NCBI GenBank assembly: GCA_001910725.1
Contig: MJGA01000003.1
Span: 1,364,001-1,428,000, forward strand
Direction of reading: 5' to 3'
Length of the DNA stretch: 64,000 bases
Source of the DNA: Phanerodontia chrysosporium
Taxonomy: Eukaryota > Basidiomycota > Agaricomycetes > Polyporales > Phanerochaetaceae
Below the pieces are notes generated by a model that ran no database searches, was not told where the DNA came from, and saw only the letters and a list, made by a program, of their open reading frames with translations. Below are positions 1 through 12,200 of the stretch, piece after piece (position 1 is the first letter of the stretch; each line of letters begins with the position of its first letter). The translations under genes and the position numbers were made by a program.

Positions 1-2
1 AC

Positions 3-347
3 CACTTCCACGAATGGACGGCCGACTACCACGGCGAGGTGCCTCACATCCTTGACCCATCGCGCTATCCCACACGCGAACAGCGCTTCAACTTCTACCA
101 CGCATATCTGACGCACTACAAGCCTTCCATCACGAGCTCGGAGCCGCTGCCGCTGCAGGAGGAGCGCCTCGAAGCCCAGGTCGCAGCCTGGAGTCCCGCT
201 TCGCACGGCATGTGGGCGCTCTGGGGCTTGGTGCAAGCCCGTGAGGCTTTGGACGGGTCAGATGGCGAGCCCGAGTTTGACTATGTCGGCTACGCGCTCT
301 GCCGTATGGAGGGATTCCGCAGGGAGTTGCGGGCCTTGTCCATCTAA
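3..347 (+). CDS. Choline/ethanolamine kinase, C-terminal fragment
   Basis: Only the last 114 codons are in the window, reading from base 3 to a TAA at 345-347; the gene starts to the left. The opening residues (HFHEWTADYHG) followed by DPSRYPTREQRFNFYHAYL match the C-terminal part of fungal choline kinases, where an N/H-F-x-EW-x3-Y segment precedes a helix with the pattern P-T-x-x-Q-R-x-x-F. The tail contains a W-x-x-WG-L-V-Q segment, also usual near the end of this family. The enzyme phosphorylates choline or ethanolamine with ATP in the cytosol, the first step of the CDP-choline (Kennedy) pathway to phosphatidylcholine. The catalytic Brenner-type motif lies outside the window, so choline and ethanolamine preference cannot be told apart. 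It converges with the CCCH gene. Confidence 0.82.
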   Translation, partial: HFHEWTADYHGEVPHILDPSRYPTREQRFNFYHAYLTHYKPSITSSEPLPLQEERLEAQVAAWSPASHGMWALWGLVQAREALDGSDGEPEFDYVGYALCRMEGFRRELRALSI

Positions 348-882
348 CGTGTGTATACCCATGACTCTTGTACGACTTTCACGGCTATAACCCGTATCTA
401 TACCCGCACGAATTCTTGTATAACTCTATCTATCCTCTATGTTCAACACATTTTGGGCACCCACACTGTTCATTGACCGATCGATAAGTGAAATCATTTA
501 TTGGAATAAACATATATGCAGCGTGAGTGATTGTAACAAGCTATCCGAAATGTTCGCGAGAACAAGTCAAGATTTGCAGAAACAACGATGGAAAAGTGAA
601 AGACGATAGGCATGATGAGAGAGGAGATTGGACAGCGAGTTTGAAACACAAGGTCAGATGGAACAGTGGGGAGGAAATTAGTATGCACACAGGTAACAGG
701 GTGGGATGGGACAGCGAGACGAACGGTGAACCACATGATGAGCCACAGACTCTAGAAACAACAAAATGATTACAAGTGTCCTCCGGTAAAGAAAGGGTCA
801 CGTCATCAAGTGCACTTTCGAAGTGCCTTGTCCTTTCACGATCCTACGCGTGCGAGGGCTTGATTGCTTCTGCAAACCCCGT
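348..882. other. Intergenic region between two convergent genes
   Basis: About 535 bases between the stop of the kinase (+) and the stop of the CCCH gene (-). It is noticeably more AT-rich than the flanking coding sequence and should hold both 3' untranslated regions. Short open frames on both strands look like chance: no recognisable motif, no intron signals and no codon bias. I see no RNA gene or repeat. Confidence 0.6.
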
Positions 883-3530
883 CTACGCCCAGTTGTTCTC
901 GGTGCGACGAGACGTGGGGTAGTCCGCCCAGGGCATGTTCGTCTTGAGCTCGCCGCCTGGTATCGACGACAGCGGGTACGCCGAGAGGTGGCCCGCACGC
1001 GCGGCGGCGCCCCAGTTGCCGCACTGCCGGAGCGGACGTGCCCGTTGATGCGTGCGGCCCGCTGCGACTGCATGTCCGCGGCCATGCTGAACTGCCCTGG
1101 TTCGGGGCGGTCGGCGTACTCGCGCTCAGGTCGAGCTGGAGGTCACCGCCGTTGAATGAATGGCGGACATTGGGGTTCACGTCGGTGGTTTTGCGAACAC
1201 GCGGCTGAAAGGATTACGCGTTAATGAGGACGAACGCCAGAGGTTCATGGTGCCATTTGGCTCACCTGTGCACCGACAATGTCCATCCGCGCAGCGGCGT
1301 GTCTCCCAAAGTCTGGAGCGGCGGTCACAGGCCGGGAGACATTGCCGGAGCCTCGTCGTTGGACGAGACGAGAATGCCATTGTGGGTGAAGCTGGGGAAC
1401 GCAGACTTGTTCTGCTTCCCGGCATTCGGATCCAGTACCGAGGTATCGACCCGCAGCGACCCTGGACGTCCACCAAACCCTGTACCCGGAGGTGTCGTGC
1501 TCACGCTCCCCGGCTTGTTCGCGCCACCAAGGGGTTCTTGGCGTTTGGCAGAGATACGAGCGAGGAGAGACGTCGATCCTTCATTTGGATCGCTGTCAGA
1601 GCGTGGGCGTTGTTCGCCCGCGCCGTGCGAGGCGTTGTTGTCTTGGCCGTTGTTGCCGCCTTGGTTTGCGGCACCAGGCAGCTCTGTGTGGATGAAGCAG
1701 CACCGCTTCCCGTATGGGCAGGAGCCGGATACCCAGAATGTCTGCGATGGTGGGGATTAGTTTACTCTCATGCAGCAACAGACGAGATTACGTACCCGGC
1801 AAATCTCCGTTTTATACTACAACCTATCGTTGAGCCTTCTCCCGTGCTGATAAAGATGTGCAAAACGTACCTTGGGATGTCGCTGCACTTGTCGGAGCTC
1901 CTCTTCACCGTGGGCGAATTGGCACTTGGCACCATAGCGGCAGCTTCCCTTCTCCTCCCAACTCCTGCACAGCTCCGTCTTGTACAAGCCCAGCTTGCGG
2001 TTGTTCGCGTTCGGGCCAGGACCGGGGCTGCTGCCCGTCGACTGCGTCTGCTGCTGGTGCTGCCGATGGTCGCACCGCCTTGCGTCGGCGGGATGCCGTA
2101 CTGGCCAGTGAATTGGGGCTGAAGACGCGCCATCATCGCGAGATCGGGGCTCGGGTAGCCTCTGGGCCGCCGTAGAACTGGTTGAACATCGCCATGTTCG
2201 GCGGCACCATCGCGGCGGGGCCGTACATTTGCCAGCGGCGAACGCAGCCTGCATGTTGCTGTTGAGCAGCGCGAGCACGGCAGGGTCGCGAAGAGACGCT
2301 GGATCAGAGGCGGAGTGCTGGTGTGCACCGCGATACGGCGTCTGTTGTTGAAGGCGTGCCATTGTCGGGTTTTCGAGAGGCGGTGTTGGAAGCATCATGT
2401 CGTACAATTGCTGTCCACCTGCCACCGTCAAAGGCAACGGGGCGGGATATCCAAAGTTCGGAGGGCTCTGCATGACCGCTGGCACTGGTTGCGGAGGGGA
2501 GAAGGCGCGTTGGCGGAAATGGGGGTTCTGGGGAGCGATGCTGTTTGGACGATTGGCAGCAGGGTAAGAGGAATTGGGCACGCCTGAACCAGCAGCATGC
2601 ATAGGAGCTTGGGAGATGGCACCGTATTGTTGGCGAGGAGGCGTCTCGTAATTGCCTTGGGATTCGTCGGAGCGAGACCCAAGGAGTGCTTCTTGAGAGC
2701 GAGAGCCGGCATTTTGACCAACGAGCGAGGGATAAGTCGGCTGCTCAGTTGGTGCTTGCCTTTCGGGAGTGCCATTAGGACTCGACCACGTCTCTGGGAC
2801 GCCTGGGCTCCCGCCAGCTTGCTGCAAGCGCAAGAGATCCGCAGAGGACAGACCTCCGCTGTAGGAGTGGGGGCGGTTCCTGGACTCGCTCATTCCGCTG
2901 ACTTTCAACGGAGTGTAGGGGCCCGCCTGCAGGGTCTGCCCGCCAGAGTAGGATGGTGTGTGGGAAGATGCGGTGGTGTCGGCTGAAGAGCCACGAGAGT
3001 GAGAGCCGAGGGTGCCGGGCTGCTCGAAAGCGTTGGGAGACTCGGAGCCAAGGCTGGCCTCCGAGGACGTCTCGAGAGGGCTAGTCTCGATGCCGACGAC
3101 ACCCATGTGGCTGCGGAGGTGAGGCGGGGTGCGCAAGTGCGACTTGGGTTCATGAGCGTCCTCACTGATCTGCAGCTTCACCATATCATCTGCAATGTCC
3201 CACTCTGCCAAGACCGAGTCAACGAGTTGGCCTGCGCTGTTGATCCTCCACCTACCACCCCCGTTCGCGTTGGTCGCGACTGCCCGTGCGGATCGCTCGG
3301 CTGTGGAGGACCGAGAGGATGAGTTTCAAGCACAGGACTAGACGAGATGGTACGCGCGCACGTTTTTGCAAACCCACCGACTGCGGCCTCCGCGACGCGC
3401 CGCCTGACGCCGGCAACATGTCCCTGGAGGACATGTTCGCTTTTGCTTGGTTGTTGGACAAGAGGTCTTCAGACTTGTGCTGGTAGAAATTGGCGGGAGA
3501 GGGCGATTTCGTGACGGATTCGTGCATCAT
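883..3530 (-). CDS. Tandem CCCH zinc-finger RNA-binding protein (TIS11/tristetraprolin type)
   Basis: Two CCCH fingers identify it. Finger 1 ([21 protein letters not shown]...FAH, near 1900-1960) and finger 2 ([25 protein letters not shown], near 1690-1816) each have the C-x8-C-x5-C-x3-H layout with the YKTE lead-in of the tristetraprolin/Cth2 family. Such proteins bind AU-rich elements in mRNA 3' UTRs and speed decay; targets here are unknown. The first half is a long Ser/Pro/Gln-rich disordered region. The start is the first of two ATGs (3528-3530), giving [10 protein letters not shown]. The stop is at 883-885, after the tail RRTENNWA. The YKTEICR lead of finger 2 is on a 21-nt exon (1796-1816) between two 54-nt introns (1817-1870 and 1742-1795). 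The frame breaks at least six times, near 1010, 1115, 1331, 2070, 2158 and 2228, and conserved-looking protein continues in another frame each time. I take this as missing bases, not decay. Confidence 0.85.
1796..1816 (-). other. 21-nt micro-exon of the CCCH gene
   Basis: This 21-base exon encodes exactly YKTEICR, the lead and first cysteine of the second zinc finger. It is preceded by an intron with a GTACGT donor and TTGTAG acceptor (1817-1870) and followed by one with a GTACGT donor and CGCAG acceptor (1742-1795), both 54 nt. Without it the finger loses its first zinc ligand. It is a whole number of codons, so skipping would keep the frame. Confidence 0.85.
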
Positions 3531-4100
3531 TTTAACCTGGGGTGCGGCGCGCGCGATGATGCGCTGTGAGTACGGGCACAAGACTGGATCGAGGACAAGG
3601 CGACTGACCAGATAAAGATAATGTCGTCGTAAGCGGGTCCGATAGAGGATGAGATGATAAAAATTGCGTGTTGTGCGATGTTAGAGAATAATCAATGATG
3701 TCGACACAGGCTGGAAAGATGGTTGGAAGTCGTGAGGGCGGGAAGCGAGATGGAGAAGTGCCGTTGACAGGAGCCTCTGTTGTACTCTAGGGACAAAAGC
3801 GTGGAGCTCGTTGGTGCCCGTGCGCGAGTGACGACGCCGAACGATGGACGGGGACTGGCGAGTCGGGCGCGCTGTGCGGTCGTAAGAGGATGTGCTCGGG
3901 CGGTGGTGATAGATAGAGAACAAGCCTGTGGGGACCTGGCGGAGGCTGGCGGCGAGCTGTGCTTTGATGATGGGTCTTGGAGGGAGAAGAGAGAGCGGAG
4001 GAGAGGGCGAGAGGGAGCCTTGCGACTGCCTTACGGAATAAGTCAGGGTTTGATTGCAACGTGCCTGCGTCGCGGAACTGATATTTTACGACGCCATCTC
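3531..4100 (-). promoter_or_regulatory. Probable CT-rich leader and promoter side of the CCCH gene
   Basis: Read on the minus strand, 3900-4030 is strongly pyrimidine-rich, with repeated CTCTC, CCCTCTC and CTTCTCCCTCC tracts about 400-500 bases upstream of the CCCH start. In fungi such CT tracts often sit just upstream of or within long transcribed leaders. No convincing coding sequence was found here. The transcription start itself cannot be placed from sequence alone. Confidence 0.4.
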
Positions 4101-6210
4101 CTCATCGAGACTCCAGCACGGTGATGCACTCAAGACATGCTCCTTGTTCGTGTATCTCGACTACATCTGTACGTCCTCTGCCCGTCCTCGCGGCTGCCTC
4201 TGCGCTCCTCAGCGCCGTTTGCCTCTTGCTCGCTGTCCCCGCGCGCCACACCAAATTGTCGCCCGCGAGGCCATTTTCCCACACTCTTGATGGGCGTCCA
4301 TTACCAGAATGATCGGCGTTCAAACAGACGCGAGACTAGCGCAGGTCGCTGTGAGTTCGTTCTGGTATATCGCAGACAGTGTATGTTCTGCTGTATTTAA
4401 TTCACACCAGCACAGCCAGCCATTGCTCAAAAAACACCCAGCGAAAACCCCCCACCAGCGTCGACAAAAGCTCCCCCGCAGCGCCAATTTCCGTCGACAC
4501 GTGTTCCGCGCGAGTCTCGCTTCTCGCGGAGGCAGATCCCGTCACCCCGATGCGGTTATTGCTCGCTCCTGCCTTTTTTGGCCCTAGTATTCGTATGTCT
4601 CACTCGCCACGGTCAGCGTCCACAGCCGACCGCCAAACGTTCTCCAGCTCTCACCTCCTTGCGGGGTCGATCTCCGCAAACATCGGAATCCTCCTCCTCA
4701 ACGTCGCCCGTAGGCGCTGCTGTCGACTCAGTTCATTGCTCACCACTCTTTAAATTCTCCGTACAAATTGCGGTGGATCACTTTTGTAGCATACACATCG
4801 CACTGCAAATCACTTCCGTTTCTGGATGGACCCTTCCGCAACCCAAAACAACGTGTTCATTCTGTATCCTGCGCAGTCGCGGCGATGAACAATTCGCTGT
4901 CCGAGCTCTGCACCGGACACGCGTACTCGCAATGCAACCGCATCCGCCGTGAACGCACGAACACGGGGAAACACGACTTGTATTCAGATGGCCTCGTGTT
5001 TGCCTACACCTTGTGGCCAAATCGATGACGAGCATCGCCTTCCGGAACGCCGCTTCTCAGAAGAAACCCTGGGGGGCAAGAACGCGCCTCCTGCCCATAC
5101 CGCCGTCGACACGGCCGCGGGTAGCACTGATAACGGCGCGCACACCGACCCACGCAGGCTCCCCTTCCGCTCCCCCGTCTCGACTCGCCGCTGGCAGTAC
5201 CGTTGACCCCCCTGCCTTCCGTCTCAGTGCGGTTAAGGCATCATGAGCATCAAGACAAGGCGAGCAGCCCGTCTCCTCTTTGCTCCACTGGCCCGCCCTT
5301 CTCGAGCCCCAGGACCACTCCGCGGCTCTACCATTCACCCAGGGTGTCGCCGACAGGGAAGGTGCTTGATGGATGGATCGCAGCCTGGGATAGAATATTC
5401 CACAACTATTTTGGAGATCGATCTGCACAATCAACATGTTCAGACTCGCTCTGCATTCCTCATCGCGGCCTGCGCATCCTCGTGCGCCGTCGAAAAAAGC
5501 TTCCAGACTGTCGGGACACGTTTGGCGAGTGGGCGTCGGGGACGGCGTGGTCGCAGCGGCCTGGCGCATCGAGCGCAGCGTGCGGCCGCTTCGTGCGTTG
5601 GGGAGGCCTGTGGTATTTGGGAGGCAGGTGCCGCCCCGACGCTCGCAGGACTCAGCCTCACACTTACCCGTCGAGGCCCATCTTGGCTCACCCTTGTGGC
5701 ACTTCCCTCTCGCTTGACAGAGGGGGCCTCGGGTTCGCTCGGGTTGGGTCGCGGCTACCGGTGCCTATCTCATTCATAGATGGGCCCGTAGGCCGCCGGC
5801 ACGCCTTCGCTGCATCCACGTGCTGTACGCAAAGAGGCTTCCCTGCGCTTTGCGCTCGTGCCTACGCGGTCGAGCTCCTGCCCTCGGTCAGGCTGCAGGG
5901 TGCCGGGGTAAGCCACAGAGGTGGTTGTAGTCATTTCGGCAAGACGCCTGCGCCCGTCTCGTGCCCTGCGCGTGGTCTACAATTCGCTCGCACGGTTCCT
6001 GTACGATGAACGTTGTGATAACATTTGGAATAACATTACGACTTAGAGACTAATACAGAGCTTAATTCAGAATATTACATACAGTCAGTCTGTGGATCGT
6101 TCAGTGATATACACGTAGGACCAACGCCCAAACGGCACTCCGCTCATATGCATAGAACATCGTACATTGAATGACCGAAGACGCTTGTAGGGAAGATTCT
6201 GCATGATGCG
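4101..6210. other. Long stretch without a convincing gene
   Basis: About 2.1 kb between the presumed CCCH leader and the stop of Blm10. Plus-strand frames between about 4829 and 6009 are open for up to 268 codons and read into one another. However, I find no domain, no clear splice pattern and no consistent codon use, and the translation is rich in R/S/P/A as expected from GC-rich non-coding DNA. Given the single-base losses elsewhere, a small lineage-specific gene here cannot be excluded. The last 190 bases (6020-6210) are AT-rich and look like the Blm10 3' UTR. Confidence 0.35.
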
Positions 6211-9200
6211 TCACGCGTCTAACGAAGGGATCAGCGTCGTTACCAGAACGTCTATATCGTGACGTTACTTACAGTACGACGTGCCCACCAGCATGGTAGA
6301 CAGGTTCTGCAGCTGGTCTTCGTCAAAGGCCAGCTGATCCTTGTGCCAAGTGTCCTGTGAAAGCCACGTTAATAACGCGCACTGCTGTCATGGTCACGCT
6401 GAGCGTACCTGGTGCGTCTATGTGGGAACGATGACAACCGTGAGTGACAGGTCCACAGATCAATAGGGGGATGACCAACCTTCTTAAATTCCGATGCACA
6501 CTTGCGTATCGTCGTTGATACCGGTATTGGGTCCGTGGCATGCGCGGCGAGGACTGTGCGGTGTCAGCGCGGGCAGGCAGGCACCAAAACGAGGTGTACG
6601 TACTGTCCGTCAGTGGCGGCATCCAGGGCTCGACCGAGTATGGGAAGCTCTCTACGAGCGCGCAGAGCCCAAGGATGGCGGAATGCAATGTCCGGAGCCT
6701 TTCCTGGTACGCAGGGTCTCTGCGTGGGGGAAGCTTGGTCTGCCGCGCCAGTGCGATGAAGCGGTCCTGCGAAGAAGGTGTCGGGCAGCCGTGTGGGGAA
6801 GAAGTATGAAGCACGTACCCTGAGGGGGATGATGCTCTGCCGTTGCGAGCACCTGACCACACCAGAGAGCATCTGCGAGGCCATCTCGCGCACCTCGACG
6901 TTCTCGTCCGAGAGACATTCGAGGAGAACGTCCATCATTCTCGTCACCACGTCACCCGATATGCACATGAGGTTACGGTAGAAGAAGACGAGGAGGGTCG
7001 GAAGCGCATTTAGTCGGACCCGCCATGACTGTTTGGAATGTTAAGGAACGGATAACGGTGGCTTTCAGGAGTAACACTCACGTCGGATGATTTGATAGTG
7101 CTGAGGAAGTGGTTCGCAATGATATGCACGTCGTCTACCGGGGCATCTACCGCAGAGAGCACGTAAAGCACCGCAGAACTGTACTTCTGCAAATCGGAGC
7201 TGTCGTTAAGCTCGGACATCCGCAAAATCTCAGGGCTACCCAAATGAGTCAGCTTATTCGTATCACTAGAAGCGGCGGGTAACCGGAACCTACAGTAGTG
7301 TGAGCACATATGGGAGAACCAGAACGGGCTGGGGGCCATGTGCGGACGTCCAGATCCACTGCAAGACTGCCCGAGACCGGTGAGACAGAACGCTAATAGC
7401 ACAGGAACTGGGGTAGACTCACGAGTGAGCCCGACCTTGTCGTACTGAGACTGGCTGACCCGAGGTGGTGGTAGTCGTTCTTCTCGCCATTTGGGGAAGT
7501 TCGCTACGATAGCCTGGATCTTGTCGACATACCGCGCGCGGCTATAGGAGTTAAGTGGCCAGTCGATTGTGAAATACGGACAACCTACCGAATACCGAGC
7601 GGGTCAGAGTTATCCCTGCAGCTTGCGAGTAGAGCTTCCGCATTAGGGTATGCTGGCTGCCACTGTGCGGAAGTGATTGCTGCGAGGTTATGGGCTATAT
7701 GCTGTCTCATCTACGATGAAAACGCATGAGACAAGCACAGTCGGGTGATTATAGATGCTTACCTCTGCATAGCCAGTGTTCGCATTGTCCAGGAACAGGT
7801 TCATGTAATCTTCGCACATGGGTTCGAAGCATGGCCAGCAGCAGTCGACGACGACACCGAAGAAGGTCAGTGCTTTGCTCACTGAAAAATGAATTAGCAA
7901 GGGGATGAAGAGACATGACAATATTTACGTACTCGCGAAAGCCGAATCACCGTGGAAGTCGAGTTGTAATGCCAGTATCCACCTGACTATGCGCTCTACA
8001 CGACGGAAGTCACGATCAAGAAGTTGTTCCTGCGGCACATATGAGCCGAGGACCGGATATCAGAGCAAAATACACGAACATTGATCATGCCTTCCCAGAA
8101 GTTCAGTGTGTCAGGCTTGATCTGATTGTAGATCTGCTCCCAGTGAGCCATAAGCCATTCTAACAGTCGCTCGTAGTGCTGTTGAGGCCAGTGCTTAGCA
8201 CCTACGCGTCGATTAGTATGAATGGCTTTCATAAACTGTGTGAAGGGACCAACCTCGGAGGAGACCAGCGAGCATCTCCGCGCCCGCACGCTGCTGATAG
8301 CGGTCATTATCGGTCAGAAGTGGTTCCATAGCCGTCAGGATCTCGTCGAGGATCTCATGTTCGAACATCTTCGCTGAATGGGCACGATCAGTACTCGATC
8401 GAGCATTCATGGGAGTCAGAATATACTGACCTAGAGACTTTATGAACGTAGTGTTGTCCGAGCGCAGCTTCAGGGTCGTCGGGTTTTTGCTCGACTCCTG
8501 TCCGAGGAGCGTGGCGAGTTGCCCGAAGAACGTGGCTTTGGTGATAACGTCGCGAATTGCTTGCAACAGTGGCTGCGATGCAGGCTCCCAAGAGATCGGC
8601 GGTGGCCCGGGACCGACAGGGCGGTAACCTTTCACGGTGTCTTTCCAGACGAGGAACCCAGTGTTTAGCTTGTCCACGTAACAAGAACTAGGGTCCTCAG
8701 GTCGTATAGGATGGCGTAAACTTGCCTCAAAGCTGGCCGGATCGCCCACAGTCACGTCGACCCGTAGGGGACTATGCCATTCGTCTAGCCAGAGCTCCTC
8801 ACTTGTCTTCGCGTAAGTCCGAATCTTGATGTGGGACGTCAACTTAACGATCGCCCTTGCAAGAAGAGTCAGCATGGAACTGCTGGTAAGGAACGTGAAG
8901 CCACGCACTTCTGAGCAGTCGTCCGGATTGTCACATGAGGACTAATAGAGAGCTCCGCGAAGAACTTTGCAACCGACGCTGGAGGTACGGAATCCCTCCG
9001 CAACAAATTCGCGAGGAATTTAGCCGCAATTTGCACGTAGCGCCACTTGAGTCAATGTCAGAATGTGTCTCCGCCGGAACCTACTTGCAACGCACGTGTG
9101 TTGTTGGCCGCTGCGCAAGCTCAAGCACCGATGTCACCTGCATACCGTCAGAAGTTGCCGACAAGAGACACAAAGCCACCGCTCACGTCTTCGTCAAACC

Positions 9201-12200
9201 TCCGCGTCTTGGCCTGTCCTCGCGAGACTGCCTTAGTAAGGGCAGCACGTAATAGTTCCGGGTCTATGAACTTTGACGAGAAATCTTGGGCAAGTTCTTC
9301 GAGGGCGGCATCTACACGGCTGGCATCATCGGTGAAGGCATCAGTGTGGAGTGCCTCTTCCGTCATGAATGAAAGAGCGTCCTGAGCTACGCTGCCGACG
9401 AGCTTCTGCACCGAAGGCTAAACCCTGTGCTTCAGTAATTGGGTACAATGACAAAACACGAGACCTGACCTTCTCTTGATGTTGACATTCGAGCAAGGAT
9501 ATCATGTACTGACCATGGAAGTGAGGATCTGGCAAATCAATGAAGCAGAGTCAAAAAGGTTCGTGACCAGATGTACTCACCAGCTAATGCATACGAAGCT
9601 TCGCGGACTAGTCAGCAATACGACATTGTAACGCAGTGAAATCCTCACTGATTCCCTTGTTCCACAGGACATACAGCGCGCCTTTCATCCGGTCAGCGTC
9701 CTCGCCCTTGCCCAGCGCCTGGAAGAGCCTAGGCAGACAGTACCGCGTCGAACGCAGATAGTACTATCCGAAGCTTAAACATAGAGCCTGACGTAAGATT
9801 TAGCCTCCACTCACCCCGCAGGCATTGTGAAGCACGGCTTGAGAGTGCCTAGAGCCGTGTTTATTCATTCAGGGACCGGGACCACATTGACACCGATGAA
9901 CACTTACCGCCGAACCCTAGTATACGGCGAGAGAGAAAGTTCAACGAGGTCCTCAAGCAGAAGATCATCGAGTTCTGCTCGGCGACGGTAAAGGGAATGC
10001 AAATAGACGCGTCCTGAATGGTATGCCTGTGCGCGTTTGATGAACGCCTGACGCGAGTTCTCCTTCTGCCGAGGCCACATTCGGTTTAGGCTAGGAAATA
10101 ACGTTAGCTCGGCTGCACGGTGCCAGAGACGATAGGACGTACTCTCTGGCTACCGTGTACGCTTTCTGCAGCCCGTCGAAAGTGCTCCTCGTGATGGCAT
10201 ACTCCAGGAGGTACACGTCGATCGCCTTGGACACACTGATGACGGCGTCGATGTGATCTTCGCCATCGACTTTCTGCCTCAGAGCGACGGCGGCGCGATG
10301 AATGACCTTCCCGAAGCGCGTGCGGTGAGCGAGGACCTTCTGGTAGCGTGGATCTGCCGGATCGTCAAGTACAAACCCGGCCTTGACATTGAGTGGCGTA
10401 ACGAGAAGGCCCTCGACTTCGGTCTCGGCGTAAAAACAAGGGTTCTTGACCTCCTTGGGACCTTCTAGGAGGATGGTAGGGAGACCACCCCAGATAGAGC
10501 GCACAGAGTGGAGGTAGCTGGCGCATAGCGTGAGACAACAAACACAAAGAAAGTCAGGGAAGGCAATGTTACCCACCGGCAGAAGTCGTTACGGTCGACA
10601 CTGTCCCAATGTCCTGCTGACTGAAGAAGAGACTCTATCTTGTCCAAAGACGGCGAGCCTATCTTGTCTAGTATCTCGATGACAAAATCGACCTCCTCCG
10701 CAGACGGGACTAGAACGCTGTCAGCAACCGTGCACTTAAATGGTAGGGACCTTCTTACCATGCCATTCAAGCTTCACGTCTTCGGGATTCATGAGCCGGC
10801 CCCAGTGCAGATTGTGATTCCTGTCGAACTCTAACCATATATAAGCTCACTGACATCAGGGGGTGCACTCATTTTTGGTCCCACCTGGATCGTTCCATTC
10901 GTCGCTATTCACGAATCGCGCGTTGGTGGGGTATACCGCGCCAACTGTATGCAGGATGCGGTGGAGTAGTCGGCCTGTGCCACTGTACCCACGCTCGCTC
11001 TTTGTCTTGTCGATGAGAAGTTGCAGGAGTTCTATGAACTCATTTTTGTATTTCAGAAGCTGACAACACGAGGCATCAGCAAAGAGGGTTCCAGGATTGA
11101 AGGGTATACTCACTGCAGGACCGCCATATCCGAGACATCCTCGTAATATGGACATATCTATCGGCAGTTAGTCAGCACACGAGGCAGATCTCTATTCGGT
11201 CCGAGGGACATACTCCAATGCAGGGTTGTGTCTGAAGGCACTGCTGTATGTGTCGAAGTATTGCGAATGCTCGACGCGCCGTGCTTGAGTTCTTCTTTGA
11301 TTTGTGCCGTGCAGAAGGGCAAGAATTTGGAGATCACTTTATCTGGCTGAACACGCGCCAGGCAGGCGACAAGCTGGCCAAATGCACGAACAGCATTTGA
11401 TCGCGCATTCGTCGTACCATAGTCGTAGACAAGTCTCAAGACCAGGTCGAACAAGGGATCTGACAGCTGCAGGCACAGAATGTCGAGCGCGCCTTTGATG
11501 GACTTGAGGACCGCCTCTTCCATCTTACCTCCGGTGGTATTCTTCTTCCCTCCCTCCTCTGGCAGATTCTCGAAGAGGGCGAACACCCGGCGGATGAGAG
11601 CCGTGACCCAGTCTAGTGAACCGGGTGAGTAGATGAATTGAAATGATGCCCGCAAACACACTGCTTACCTGCGAACCCGGCAGTGCTCTCACGAGCGAGT
11701 GTGCGCTCTTCCTCCCTACTGAGGGTGGGGTTCTCACCCGGCTCCGTGCCGTCCGGCAAGTGGGTATCACTCGGCTGAGCATCGATATCCATCATACCTT
11801 CCGCGGGTGTGCTGGAGAGAGGCACGCCACCCTGCTGTATCGATAGATCCCCAATCTTCATATGCTGGACAACTGAGACGATAAACATAGATGTGCATAG
11901 GGTCTTCATGGGATCGTTCTATAGCCACATTAGTCGCAGCGTGACAGGACCGGTAAGAGATGGCGCACCAAGTCAATACCAGGAATACACAGCTCCAAGA
12001 GAGGGACGATATGCTTCTGTCCACCGAGCCAGATCTTCTCGGACACGAGAGGCAACGCCACACCAGCGAGAGCCGTAAGCACTGCGGTGGTCCGATGCGT
12101 CTCGTTTACAACTTCCAGACCGCTGTATGCGCGCTCTAGAATCTCGGGCATGATGAGGTTGGGGTCAAGCATCGCGAGTGCACGCAGTGCGCCTTGCGCG

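Noticed and set aside
883..3530. CCCH gene as a pseudogene
   Set aside because: Frame breaks are all single bases near homopolymers, both fingers and splice sites are intact, and similar breaks hit essential genes. Assembly error explains all of them together.
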